Source of the DNA: Chloroflexota bacterium
GTDB lineage: Bacteria; Chloroflexota; Limnocylindria; P2-11E
Direction of reading: 5' to 3'
DNA: 33,052 nt
Assembly: GCA_005883625.1 (NCBI GenBank)
Contig: VBDU01000084.1
Coordinates: 1 to 33,052, forward strand
Shown here: positions 17,582-24,855 of the stretch, one piece after another
How positions within the stretch are numbered: the stretch's first letter is position 1
How the letters are laid out: each line of letters opens with the position of its first letter
The notes under the pieces: model-generated
Told to the model about the DNA's origin: nothing
Seen by the model: only the letters and a program-made list of their open reading frames with translations
Databases searched by the model: none
Program-made: the position numbers and the translations under genes

Positions 17582-17615
17582 CTACGTGATGGTACGGGCG
17601 AGCGGTCGATCGGGA

Positions 17616-17855
17616 CTAGTGGCGACTCCGTCTGAGCTTTGCCACGAACGCGGGGACCATCGCGAGTTGAAGGGTCATGCCGGAAGTCCACAGGAGCGTC
17701 CCGGCGAGCACGACGGTCCGGGCATACACGTCTGTCCCTATTCGGGCCGCGAACGCGGTCAAGGCCGCTCTGGCGAGGACGAGCGACCACGCGACACGGC
17801 GGTGGATGGGCGAGCCCGACGCCGCGATCCGCCGCGCTATGCGCGATCGATCCAG
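17616..17855 (-). CDS. Possible small membrane protein, start uncertain
   Basis: An open frame of about 79 residues with two hydrophobic stretches (VAWSLVLARAALTAF and VVLAGTLLWTSGMTLQLAMV) and a basic tail, ending at TAG 17616-17618. No ATG, GTG or TTG lies at its 5' end; CTG 17855 is used as a placeholder, and it overlaps the end of the methyltransferase gene by 19 bp. Codon choice is less GC-biased than in the neighbours. It fills the only loose interval in the minus-strand operon. It may be a real small membrane protein with a rare start, a remnant, or chance. Confidence 0.35.
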   Translation of the reverse strand: MDRSRIARRIAASGSPIHRRVAWSLVLARAALTAFAARIGTDVYARTVVLAGTLLWTSGMTLQLAMVPAFVAKLRRSRH

Positions 17856-18523
17856 AACACCCGCTGCATCTCCTCGACGCGGGTCCGGTGCGGCCGGGCG
17901 ACGTGGCCGGCGATCGTGAAGCCCCAGCCCCTCACGATCTCCTCGAGGCCGGGACGCGTCGGGTCGGCGTCGGCGTACACGCCGAGGATGAGGCGGCCCC
18001 GCGGCGCGACGACGTCGGCGAGCAGATGGTCGACGAGGTCGCGGCGACGGCGAGGCGGAACGTATTCCAGCCCGGCGCGCACGAAGTCGAAGCGCAGGGG
18101 CGGCGACCAGGTCAGCGCGTTGCCGACGAAGATGCGGTCGGCCCACTGTGGCAAACGCGTGCGGGCGAGCGCGGCGAGCTCGGGGACGATGTCGAGCCCG
18201 TACGGCTCGATCCGGATCCCCTTCGCCGCACACCACTCGACGAGCGTCTCCATGAGCAGACCGTTCGCGCAGCCGACGTCGAGGAACGTGCCGTCGCGAT
18301 CCATCGCGTCGGCGATGAGCCCGCGGGCATGCACCCAGCCCGCGGCGTCACCGGAGAAACCGGACTGCGCCTGGGGCGTGGCAGCGCCCAGGTACGCGGG
18401 CCCGATGATGTCGGCAACGCGTGCGTGCCAGCCCGCCTCGTCGATCTCGCCGCGCTCCAGTGCCTCATCGATCTCGGCGATGAGCGGGCCGGCGCGATCG
18501 CGGAAGCGGTAGTCGCCGGTCAC
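17837..18523 (-). CDS. Class I SAM-dependent methyltransferase
   Basis: A 228-residue protein with a Rossmann methyltransferase core. The SAM-binding glycine loop is FLDVGCANG (80-88), an acidic end of strand beta2 is seen in YGLDIVPE, and an active-site strand region in FDFVRAGLEYVP. Residues 1-75 form a helical N-terminal segment. The substrate is unknown. The start GTG 18523 overlaps the stop of the cyclase gene (GTGA), so the two are probably co-translated and may act on the same compound. Longer upstream extension of the frame is an artefact of overlap with the cyclase gene. Confidence 0.85.
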   Translation of the reverse strand: MTGDYRFRDRAGPLIAEIDEALERGEIDEAGWHARVADIIGPAYLGAATPQAQSGFSGDAAGWVHARGLIADAMDRDGTFLDVGCANGLLMETLVEWCAAKGIRIEPYGLDIVPELAALARTRLPQWADRIFVGNALTWSPPLRFDFVRAGLEYVPPRRRRDLVDHLLADVVAPRGRLILGVYADADPTRPGLEEIVRGWGFTIAGHVARPHRTRVEEMQRVFWIDRA

Positions 18524-19155
18524 GCCTCGAGAAGGAACACGCGCGCCGGCGCGCCATCCCCGTCCTCGAGCTTGATCGCGCCGCACACGAGGGTGTAGTC
18601 GCCCGGCGCGACCGCTCCGAGGTCGAGGGCCTCGATGATCACGACGCCTGCACGGAGCAGCGTGTTGTGGACGGGATAGCCCTCCTTCTCGGGGCCCTGC
18701 GGCTCGATCGAGAGGTAATCGACACCCACGAGCTTCACGCGGTGGTCGACGCACCACCGGGCAGCGCTCGCGTCGATGGCGACGAAGTCGCGCGTGAACG
18801 GGGCGGTCGGATCACGCCAGCGCGCGCTGTTGCGCGTCTTGAAGAGGATCCGCTCCGCACGTATCCCCTGGCGTTCGAGCCACGCCCCGCCCACGTGGCC
18901 GGGTCCGTCGAAGCCGACCACACGGCACGGCCCGACGAGTGCGTCGACCGGCAGCTTGTCGACGGTATTGGCGCCGTCGATGAAATGGACGGGCGGGTCG
19001 ACGTGGGTGCCGGTGTGATCACCGAAGGTCACCAGCGAGACGTTCGCCGCGTCACCCTTGGCGATGCGCCGGAGCGGCGCGAAGGTCGGTCCGGGCTCGC
19101 CGGGCCAGGTGACCATGTCGGGTCGCAGGACGAGCGACACGTCATGAATTTTCAC
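18520..19155 (-). CDS. Cyclase family protein (kynurenine formamidase-like metal hydrolase)
   Basis: A 211-residue protein of the cyclase/KynB superfamily. The hallmark metal site HTGTHVDPPVHF (47-58; H47, H51, D53, H57) is intact. These enzymes hydrolyse amides, lactones or cyclic compounds in the cytoplasm; N-formylkynurenine is only the best-known substrate. No other tryptophan catabolism gene is nearby. The position directly after a glucose-dehydrogenase-like gene allows the speculation of lactone opening. The start GTG 19155 overlaps the stop of that gene, and its own stop overlaps the methyltransferase start. Confidence 0.88.
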   Translation of the reverse strand: MKIHDVSLVLRPDMVTWPGEPGPTFAPLRRIAKGDAANVSLVTFGDHTGTHVDPPVHFIDGANTVDKLPVDALVGPCRVVGFDGPGHVGGAWLERQGIRAERILFKTRNSARWRDPTAPFTRDFVAIDASAARWCVDHRVKLVGVDYLSIEPQGPEKEGYPVHNTLLRAGVVIIEALDLGAVAPGDYTLVCGAIKLEDGDGAPARVFLLEA

Positions 19156-20246
19156 GTGGGCGGTTCGAGGGAGAAGCCCCCATCGACTCTGACTTCTACG
19201 ACCGTCTTGATCTGCGTCGGGTCGTGCGTGAGCGCCTCCGCGGCTCGGGCGAGGGGCACGCGTCGCGTGATGAGCGACCCGAGAAAGCCGGGCCAGCGCT
19301 CCTCCGCGGCGACGAGGTCGGCGATGCCCTGGCGGAAGTCGACCGCGTTCGCGTTCACGGTCCCGAGCACGAGCGCGTTCCAGAGCACGAGGCGCTTGTT
19401 GATGTCGTCGGCGGGCACCTCGAGCGGGCGCATGCCGCCGGTGACGCTCGTGAGCACGAGCACGCCGTTCGGGCCGAGCAGATCCATGAGCGCGAATGCG
19501 ACCTGCGCGCTCCCGGTCGCCTCGAGCGCGACGTCGACGTGACCGCGCGGTCCCGCGAGCTCGACGAGCGGCGTCACCGAGGTCGCGGCGTACGTCGCGC
19601 CGATCGTGCCGAGGAGCGCGCGCCGTTCGGGCTTCTCGGTCCGCTCCACCACGGTGACGTCGAGCCCGCGCAAGCGGAGGAGGACCGCCGCGAGGATGCC
19701 CACCGGTCCGGCGCCGGTCACGAGCGCGCGCTTGGGCTCCCAGAAGGTCATCCGCCGCTGCGCGGCGATCGTGTGGCGCCAACCCTTCTCGCTGATCGTG
19801 AGCGGCTCGAGGAGGACGGCGACAGCGGCGATCTTCTCGGGGACGGCGAAGAGGTACTCGGGCCGCTCGGCATAGCGCTCGGCGCAGTAGCCATGGAGCC
19901 CGCCGATCCCGCGCTCGGTGTACCTCCCCCAGAGGCACATGTCCTGCTCGTCCCGCGCGCAGTTCGGGCAGCCATCGGGACGTCGCACACTCGCGACGAC
20001 GGGCGTCCCTTTCGTCAGGGCGCCGACGCCTCTCGCGACGCGCCCGAAGGATTCGTGGCCGAGCACGAGGACCTCCGAGCCGGGCGGCGCCTCGCCGTAT
20101 TCGCCGCGCTCGATCTCGGCATCGGTCCCGCACAGCCCGACGCGCACCACGTCGACGAGCGCTTCGCCGTCGCGCGGCTTCGGGTCGGGCACCTCACGGA
20201 CCTCGCCCGATCCGGGCCGGCGGGGGATCACCGTGAGCGCCTTCAT
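19152..20246 (-). CDS. Zinc-dependent glucose dehydrogenase-like MDR oxidoreductase
   Basis: A 364-residue medium-chain dehydrogenase resembling glucose 1-dehydrogenases (opening MKALTVIPRRPGSGEV...VPDP). Catalytic zinc ligands are probably C39 (GLCGTD) and H64/E65 (GHESFG). The lobe zinc loop is C93-P-N-C96 then C104, with Asp99 at the place of the usual third cysteine. The NAD(P) motif is GAGPVG (178-183). It would oxidise glucose or another aldose to the lactone. It is the first gene of the minus-strand operon. ATG 20246 is preceded by TATCCT 8 nt upstream and is divergent from pyrE. The operon's GH15 and KDPG-aldolase-like genes support sugar oxidation. Confidence 0.88.
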   Translation of the reverse strand: MKALTVIPRRPGSGEVREVPDPKPRDGEALVDVVRVGLCGTDAEIERGEYGEAPPGSEVLVLGHESFGRVARGVGALTKGTPVVASVRRPDGCPNCARDEQDMCLWGRYTERGIGGLHGYCAERYAERPEYLFAVPEKIAAVAVLLEPLTISEKGWRHTIAAQRRMTFWEPKRALVTGAGPVGILAAVLLRLRGLDVTVVERTEKPERRALLGTIGATYAATSVTPLVELAGPRGHVDVALEATGSAQVAFALMDLLGPNGVLVLTSVTGGMRPLEVPADDINKRLVLWNALVLGTVNANAVDFRQGIADLVAAEERWPGFLGSLITRRVPLARAAEALTHDPTQIKTVVEVRVDGGFSLEPPT

Positions 20247-20254
20247 CCGGCGGG

Positions 20255-20276
20255 AGGATAGGTGGTCAAGTACGCT
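20255..20276. promoter_or_regulatory. Divergent promoter region between the glucose dehydrogenase-like gene and pyrE
   Basis: On the minus strand, TATCCT (20260-20255) ends 8 nt before ATG 20246. On the plus strand, TACGCT (20271-20276) ends 6 nt before GTG 20283. Both fit a -10 box directing nearly leaderless messages. GGGAGG (20252-20257) could instead serve as a ribosome site for the alternative pyrE start GTG 20262, though with only a 4-nt spacer. Confidence 0.4.
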
Positions 20277-20282
20277 CGCTGC

Positions 20283-20903
20283 GTGTCCATCGATCCCCGC
20301 GACGTGGAGGCGATCTTCCGCGGATCGGGCGCGCTCCGCGAAGGGCACTTCGTCCTCGCGTCGGGTCGTCACTCCGCGCTCTACCTGGAGAAGTTCGAGG
20401 TCCTTCAGCGCCCGGACAAGACGGAGCGACTTTCTGCCGCGATCGCGGAGTGGGCGCGCCCGCGCGCGATCCAGACGGTCGCGGGGCCGACGACCGGCGG
20501 GATCATCCTCGCGCACGAGGTCGCGCGCCAGCTCGGCGCGCGCGCGGTCTACGCGGAGCGGCGCGAGGGTGGCGCGGGCCGCGAGTTCCGCCGCGGGTTC
20601 GGTCTCGCGCGCGGCGAGCGCGTGCTCGCGGTCGACGACATCATGACGACCGGCGGCTCGCTGCACGAGACGATCGCCGCGGTACGAGCGGCACGCGGCG
20701 AGGTCGTCGCGGCCGCGGTGCTCGTCGACCGTTCGGGCGGCGACGCGCATCTCGACGTCCCGCTCCTCGCACTGTGGTCGCTCGCGATCCCGACGTATGC
20801 CGCCGGCGAGTGCCCGCTCTGCGGCTACGTTCCCATGACTCATCCCGGCACCAGCGCTCCGGGGGGCGCTGCCCCCCGAGAACCCCCCGTGGAGGCCGTA
20901 TGA
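20283..20903 (+). CDS. pyrE: Orotate phosphoribosyltransferase
   Basis: A 206-residue enzyme of pyrimidine synthesis joining orotate and PRPP to OMP in the cytoplasm. The type I PRTase signature VLAVDDIMTTGGS (114-126) is complete. The N-terminal GALREGHFVLASGRHS segment is characteristic of PyrE, and the C-terminal CPLC pair is seen in some PyrE lineages. GTG 20283 is preferred because TACGCT lies 6 nt upstream and the spacing to the first conserved block is normal; GTG 20262 would add seven residues. The last 15 or so residues are encoded by a GC-palindromic repeat and look like an added tail. The stop overlaps the next start (ATGA). Confidence 0.92.
   Translation: MSIDPRDVEAIFRGSGALREGHFVLASGRHSALYLEKFEVLQRPDKTERLSAAIAEWARPRAIQTVAGPTTGGIILAHEVARQLGARAVYAERREGGAGREFRRGFGLARGERVLAVDDIMTTGGSLHETIAAVRAARGEVVAAAVLVDRSGGDAHLDVPLLALWSLAIPTYAAGECPLCGYVPMTHPGTSAPGGAAPREPPVEAV
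20860..20878 (+). repeat. GC palindrome, copy 1 (inside the 3' end of pyrE)
   Basis: CGGGGGGCGCTGCCCCCCG forms an 8-bp stem around a 3-nt loop, followed by GAGAACCCCCC. The same 19-nt core occurs in reverse orientation at 25628-25646. It is a candidate dispersed palindromic (REP-like) element that has become coding sequence. Confidence 0.7.
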
Positions 20904-21241
20904 GAGATCTCCTGAACCTCATCCGCACCCTCGTGTGGGTCACGTTCTTCGCCGCGCTCTACCAGGAGCTGCGCAAGCCCGAGGCCGAGCGCACCTGGCA
21001 CGGCAAGGTCGCCGGAGTCGTGCCCTACGACTTCCGCGTGCCCACGGTCGAGCGCCTGCGGGCCGCCTACTGGGATCCGGCGAGCGACGTCGTGTTCACC
21101 GATCGGGTGTTTGGCGTGGGCTGGGCGGTCAACCTCCCGGTCGCCGCGCGGAAGCTGGCCGAGCTCGTCGACCAGTACGCGGATGCGAGCCGTCGCCTGC
21201 GCGCGCCACACGGTGGGGCTTCAGAGCGCGGATCTCGATGA
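20900..21241 (+). CDS. Small membrane-anchored protein, DUF5808-like
   Basis: A 113-residue protein with one N-terminal hydrophobic segment (LLNLIRTLVWVTFFAALY), then a soluble part containing AAYWDPASDVVFTDRVFGVGWAVNL. That motif resembles the DUF5808 pattern (Y-x-P-x-D-x-x-x-F-V-x-x-x-x-G-x-G-x-x-x-N), of unknown function. ATG 20900 overlaps the pyrE stop (ATGA), and GGAGG at 20891-20895 is a good ribosome site, so the start is well supported. The last 113 bp overlap the 3' end of the convergent methyltransferase gene. The family assignment is from memory of the motif only. Confidence 0.75.
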   Translation: MRDLLNLIRTLVWVTFFAALYQELRKPEAERTWHGKVAGVVPYDFRVPTVERLRAAYWDPASDVVFTDRVFGVGWAVNLPVAARKLAELVDQYADASRRLRAPHGGASERGSR

Positions 21242-22016
21242 ACGCGGGCAGGATGCGCTCGAGCGCGTCATCGGATCCCGGCGGCCCCCCCGCGTAGCTC
21301 GGCGACCACTCCCAGAGGCCGTCGACGAAGAGGCCGGCCACGGCGCACGCGTTCACGAGATCGCCGGTCCTGTGCGCGTACTCGTACGTCGGCGCCACGA
21401 CCTTGACTCGTCCGAACTCCCAGACCGGCTGCTTCACGGGGACGGGCCGGTCCGAGAAGTAGCTCTGCTTCGGCGTCCAGCCCTTGCCCGTCCAGGACTC
21501 GTAGAACAGGAACGTCGCGGGATGCATCGTCGAGAAGACGTACGTGCCGCCCAGCGCGAGGACCCGCGCGACCTCGCGGATGACCCTCGGCGCGTCGGGG
21601 ACGAAGACGAGCGAGTGCTGGTGGAACACGAGGTCGAACTCGCCGCTGCCAAGGGCGCCGAGGTCGCGCATGTCGCCACGGACGTAGTCGATCTCGGTCC
21701 CGCGCCGGCGCGCGAGCGCGCGCACGGTCGCGAGCTGCCGCGCCGAGATGTCGAAGAGCGTCGTGTCCGCGCCGAGCTCGGCAAAGAGGATGGCGTCCCA
21801 GCCGCCGCCGCCGGCGAGCGCGAGCACGCGCTTGCCGTCGAACGACGTGTCGCCGAAGCGGCCGCGCGTGATCTCGTCGAGGAAACGCCGTTTGCCGGCG
21901 CGGTCTCGCGGCGGCGACCCCTGCGGCCGCGTGTAGGGGATGCCGGCGCGCGCGAGGCGGTCCCACATGCGCTCGTTGTGCGCCGCGATCTCGTCGACGG
22001 CGACGCGTCTCGCCAT
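21129..22016 (-). CDS. Class I SAM-dependent methyltransferase (UbiE/UbiG-like)
   Basis: A 295-residue protein. The N-terminus starts with AAHNERMWDRLA, common in methyltransferases of this type. The SAM loop is VLALAGGGGWDA and the acidic residue is in LFDISARQL, followed by VRGDMRDLG, DLVFHQHSLVFV and LALGGTYVFSTMHP. The domain appears complete by IEIRALKP; the remaining 30 or so basic, low-complexity residues (RTGRRARPASARRPGG) overlap the convergent DUF5808-like gene and may be read-through. The substrate is unknown. ATG 22016 is divergent from the MFS gene with only 19 bp between starts, and a -10-like CACTAT lies 6 nt upstream. Confidence 0.85.
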   Translation of the reverse strand: MARRVAVDEIAAHNERMWDRLARAGIPYTRPQGSPPRDRAGKRRFLDEITRGRFGDTSFDGKRVLALAGGGGWDAILFAELGADTTLFDISARQLATVRALARRRGTEIDYVRGDMRDLGALGSGEFDLVFHQHSLVFVPDAPRVIREVARVLALGGTYVFSTMHPATFLFYESWTGKGWTPKQSYFSDRPVPVKQPVWEFGRVKVVAPTYEYAHRTGDLVNACAVAGLFVDGLWEWSPSYAGGPPGSDDALERILPAFIEIRALKPHRVARAGDGSHPRTGRRARPASARRPGG

Positions 22017-22022
22017 GCGCCG

Positions 22023-22029
22023 ATAGTGT
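22023..22029. promoter_or_regulatory. Overlapping back-to-back -10 elements (bidirectional promoter)
   Basis: ATAGTGT serves both strands. TAGTGT (plus, 22024-22029) ends 6 nt before GTG 22036 of the MFS gene, and CACTAT (minus, 22028-22023) ends 6 nt before ATG 22016 of the methyltransferase gene. Both spacings fit leaderless transcription. Confidence 0.45.
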
Positions 22030-22035
22030 GACGGC

Positions 22036-23259
22036 GTGAGCCGCGCGGCGTTCGCGTTCATCTTCGTGACGGTACTTCTCGACATGCTCGCGTTCGGCAT
22101 CGTCGCGCCGGTCTTCGCGCCGCTCGTCGTGCGGCTCGAAGGCGGCGACACCGCGGCGGCCGCGGGCATGCTCGGCCTTTTCGCCGCGGCCTGGGCGCTC
22201 ATGCAGTTCGTGTTCTCGCCGGTGCAGGGCGCGCTCTCCGATCGCTTCGGCCGCCGGCCGGTGATCCTGCTGTCGAACCTCGGCCTCGCGCTCGACTACG
22301 TCGTGATGGCGCTCGCGCCGAGCCTCGCCTGGCTTTTCGTCGGCCGGATCCTCTCGGGCATCACGTCCTCGAGCTTCGCGACCGCGGGCGCGTACGTCGC
22401 GGACGTCACGCCGGCGGAGCGCCGGGCCGCGCGCTTCGGCACGCTTGGCGTCGCGTTCGGGATCGGCTTCATCCTCGGGCCTGCCGCCGGCGGTGCCCTC
22501 GGCACGATCGACCTGCGCACGCCGTTCTGGGCGGCGGCCGCATTGAGCTTCGCGAACTTCGCGTACGGCGCCTTCATCCTTCCCGAATCGCTGCCGCCCG
22601 AGCGCCGCGCGCCGTTCCGCCCCCACGCCGCGAACCCGATCGGCGCGCTCGCCTTCGTCCGAGCGCGACCCGCCCTCGTGCCGCTCGTCGCGGCGGGCTT
22701 CTTCGCCGGCGTCGCGCACGACGTCCTACCGAACCTGTTCGTCATCTACAGCAGCTACCGGTACGCGTGGGACGAGCGCACGATCGGGATCTCGCTCGCG
22801 GTCGTCGGCGTCTGCTCCATCGTGGTCCAGGGCGCCGTCGTCGGACGGGTCGTCGCCCGGTTCGGCGAGCGGCGAGCGCTCGTCGCCGGCCTTGTCATCG
22901 GGATCGCCGGCCAGCTCGTGTACGCGTTCGCCCCGAACGGCGCGACGTTCTTGATCGCCATCCCCATCTGGGCGCTCTTCGGCCTGGTGAATCCCTCGCT
23001 ACAGGGACTCATGACCCGTCTCGTCGCCGCGTCGGAGCAGGGGCAGCTGCAGGGAGCGCTCGCGAGCCTGCGGGCGGTGGCGAGCGTGACCGCGCCGATC
23101 CTCTTCACGCAGATCTTCGCCCTCGCGGTCGGCGACCTGCGAGGCATCCTCGTCCCGGGCGCGTCGTTCGTGGCCGCCGCTTTCCTGCTCGTCGCGTCGC
23201 TCGCGGCGGTGTCGCGCGCGCGGACCATCATCGTGCCGGAGCGCCTCGCCCCGGCCTGA
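22036..23259 (+). CDS. MFS transporter (drug:H+ antiporter/TetA-like)
   Basis: A 407-residue membrane protein with about 12 helices. Family motif A is well preserved in the loop between helices 2 and 3 (GALSDRFGRRPVIL). A motif C-like glycine/proline stretch, FGIGFILGPAAGGAL, sits in helix 5; this is the antiporter signature. Overall appearance is close to the TetA/TCR group, which exports drugs in exchange for protons, but the substrate cannot be inferred. The start GTG 22036 has no ribosome site and is probably leaderless. The 2-hydroxyacid dehydrogenase gene starts 22 nt after its stop. Confidence 0.9.
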   Translation: MSRAAFAFIFVTVLLDMLAFGIVAPVFAPLVVRLEGGDTAAAAGMLGLFAAAWALMQFVFSPVQGALSDRFGRRPVILLSNLGLALDYVVMALAPSLAWLFVGRILSGITSSSFATAGAYVADVTPAERRAARFGTLGVAFGIGFILGPAAGGALGTIDLRTPFWAAAALSFANFAYGAFILPESLPPERRAPFRPHAANPIGALAFVRARPALVPLVAAGFFAGVAHDVLPNLFVIYSSYRYAWDERTIGISLAVVGVCSIVVQGAVVGRVVARFGERRALVAGLVIGIAGQLVYAFAPNGATFLIAIPIWALFGLVNPSLQGLMTRLVAASEQGQLQGALASLRAVASVTAPILFTQIFALAVGDLRGILVPGASFVAAAFLLVASLAAVSRARTIIVPERLAPA

Positions 23260-23266
23260 CGCGGCC

Positions 23267-23272
23267 TATGCT
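23267..23272 (+). promoter_or_regulatory. Possible -10 element before the 2-hydroxyacid dehydrogenase gene
   Basis: TATGCT ends 9 nt before the TTG start at 23282, within the 22-nt gap after the MFS gene. It would give an almost leaderless message starting a new unit. No clear -35 was seen. Confidence 0.3.
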
Positions 23273-23281
23273 CCACGACTC

Positions 23282-24235
23282 TTGAGGATCGTCGTCACGC
23301 GGCCGATCCCCGACGTCGCGCTCGCGCCGCTGCGCGGACGCGGAGACGTGGCGGTCGGGCCGGCGGAGCCGCCGATCCCGACCCCCGACGAAGTGCGCGA
23401 CGCCATCCGTGAGGCCGACGTCGTGTACACGCTTCCCGCGAACCCGGTGAGCGGGGACGCGATACGCGGCGCCCGCAAGCTGCGCATGATCGCGACCATG
23501 GGGACCGGCTACGACAACATCGACGTGGGCGCGGCGAAGGAGCGTGGCATACCGGTAACGTTCGCGCCGGGCATCCTGGACGAGACGACCGCGGACGGCG
23601 TCTTCGCGCTGCTGCTCGCGACCGCGCGGCGACTCGGCGAAGCCGAGCGCTTCGTTCGCGCCGGGAAGTTCCGTGGCTGGACACCGACGATGTTCCTCGG
23701 GCGCGACGTGCACCACGCGACGCTCGGCGTCGTGGGGATGGGCCGCATCGGGCGCGCGCTCTCGCGGCGCGCGAAGGGCTTCGCGATGCGCATCCTGTAC
23801 ACCGACGCGCGCCGGAACGAGGACGCCGAGCGGGAGCTCGGCGCGACGTTCGTGCCGCTCGACCAGCTCCTGCGCGAGTCCGACGTCGTCACGCTCCACG
23901 TGCCGCTCCTGCCCGAGACGCGCCACCTGATCGACGCGGCCGCGCTGCGCAAGATGAAGCGAACCGCGATCCTCATCAACAGCTCGCGCGGGCCCGTCGT
24001 CGACGAGAAGGCGCTCGCCGAGGCGCTGCGCGAGGGCGTCATCGCGGGCGCAGGCCTCGACGTCTACGAGCGCGAGCCGTCCGTGGAGCCGAGCCTCCTC
24101 GCGCTCGAGAACGTCGTGCTCCTCCCGCACATCGCCTCGGCCTCCGAGGCGACGCGCACGCGCATGGCCGTGCGGGCGACGGAGAACATCCTCGCGTTCC
24201 TCGACGGGAAGCCCCTCCTCGATCCGGTGCCATGA
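23282..24235 (+). CDS. D-isomer-specific 2-hydroxyacid dehydrogenase
   Basis: A 317-residue NAD(P)-dependent oxidoreductase interconverting a 2-keto acid and its D-2-hydroxy acid; it is most like glyoxylate/hydroxypyruvate reductases. The Rossmann motif is GMGRIG (152-157). The catalytic triad is visible as R236 (NSSRGPVVDE), E265 (YEREP) and H283 (LPHIASA). The substrate loop has MGTGYDNID. The start is the rare TTG at 23282 (MRIVVTRPIP), required because no ATG or GTG precedes the first strand. The stop overlaps the alpha/beta hydrolase start (ATGA). The physiological substrate is uncertain. Confidence 0.92.
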   Translation: MRIVVTRPIPDVALAPLRGRGDVAVGPAEPPIPTPDEVRDAIREADVVYTLPANPVSGDAIRGARKLRMIATMGTGYDNIDVGAAKERGIPVTFAPGILDETTADGVFALLLATARRLGEAERFVRAGKFRGWTPTMFLGRDVHHATLGVVGMGRIGRALSRRAKGFAMRILYTDARRNEDAERELGATFVPLDQLLRESDVVTLHVPLLPETRHLIDAAALRKMKRTAILINSSRGPVVDEKALAEALREGVIAGAGLDVYEREPSVEPSLLALENVVLLPHIASASEATRTRMAVRATENILAFLDGKPLLDPVP

Positions 24236-24855
24236 CGACGGTCGCGGTCGCAAGCGAGTCCGAGACGCTGCAGGCCGATCTTTACGGCGAGCTCCCCGCG
24301 CGCCGGGCGGCCATCCTCGTCCACGGTCAGAACTGGGACGGCTCGGGCTGGCGCGAGGTCGCGCCGCGCTTCGCGTCGCGAGGCGTGCCCGCGCTCGCGC
24401 TGAATCTCCGCGGATACGACGGCTCGACGGGTAAGACGAACCGGTACCGTCCGGATAAGCCGTGGTCCGCGGTGACGGACCTGCGCGCGACGAAGGCGCT
24501 CCTCCGTTCGCGGGGCGCCGAGGAGATCGCGCTCGTCGGCGCGTCGATGGGCGGGTATGCGGTCCTCGCGTCGAGTTGGGAGCGTGACGTGGAGTGCGTC
24601 GTCTCGATCTCCGCGCCGGTGCGAGCGATCACGGATGAGATGTCGGGCCGGGTTTCCGGACGGAAGCTCTACGTCTGCGCGGACCGCGACACGCTCGGTG
24701 CGGCCGCGCACGTGCTGGCGAGCTTCGCGGCGCTCGAGCGGCCCAAGACGCTCGTCATGTTCGGCGGCAGAGAGCACTCTCGCGCGATGTTCGCGGCACC
24801 CTATGGCGACGAGGCGGTCGGGGCGATCGTGGAGTTCGTGTGCCGGCGCGCGTGA
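24232..24855 (+). CDS. Alpha/beta hydrolase
   Basis: A 207-residue serine hydrolase with an alpha/beta fold. An oxyanion-hole segment HGQNWDGSGW follows strand beta3, the nucleophile elbow is GASMGG (S105), the acid is probably D151 or D153 in CADRD, and the histidine is H182 in GREHSR. It is short for the family, with little or no lid domain, suggesting an esterase or lactonase-like enzyme on small substrates. ATG 24232 overlaps the stop of the 2-hydroxyacid dehydrogenase gene, and its own stop overlaps the XRE regulator start (GTGA). The three probably form one transcript. Confidence 0.87.
   Translation: MTTVAVASESETLQADLYGELPARRAAILVHGQNWDGSGWREVAPRFASRGVPALALNLRGYDGSTGKTNRYRPDKPWSAVTDLRATKALLRSRGAEEIALVGASMGGYAVLASSWERDVECVVSISAPVRAITDEMSGRVSGRKLYVCADRDTLGAAAHVLASFAALERPKTLVMFGGREHSRAMFAAPYGDEAVGAIVEFVCRRA

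Noticed and set aside
14867..17635. A 922-codon open frame on the plus strand
   Set aside because: It is fully antisense to GH15 and the KDPG-aldolase-like gene, which have intact catalytic motifs. Its composition is Arg/Val/Glu-rich shadow coding.
20859..20889. Intrinsic terminator at the end of pyrE
   Set aside because: The hairpin lies inside coding sequence, has no T-tract, and is followed at once by an overlapping downstream gene with a good ribosome site.
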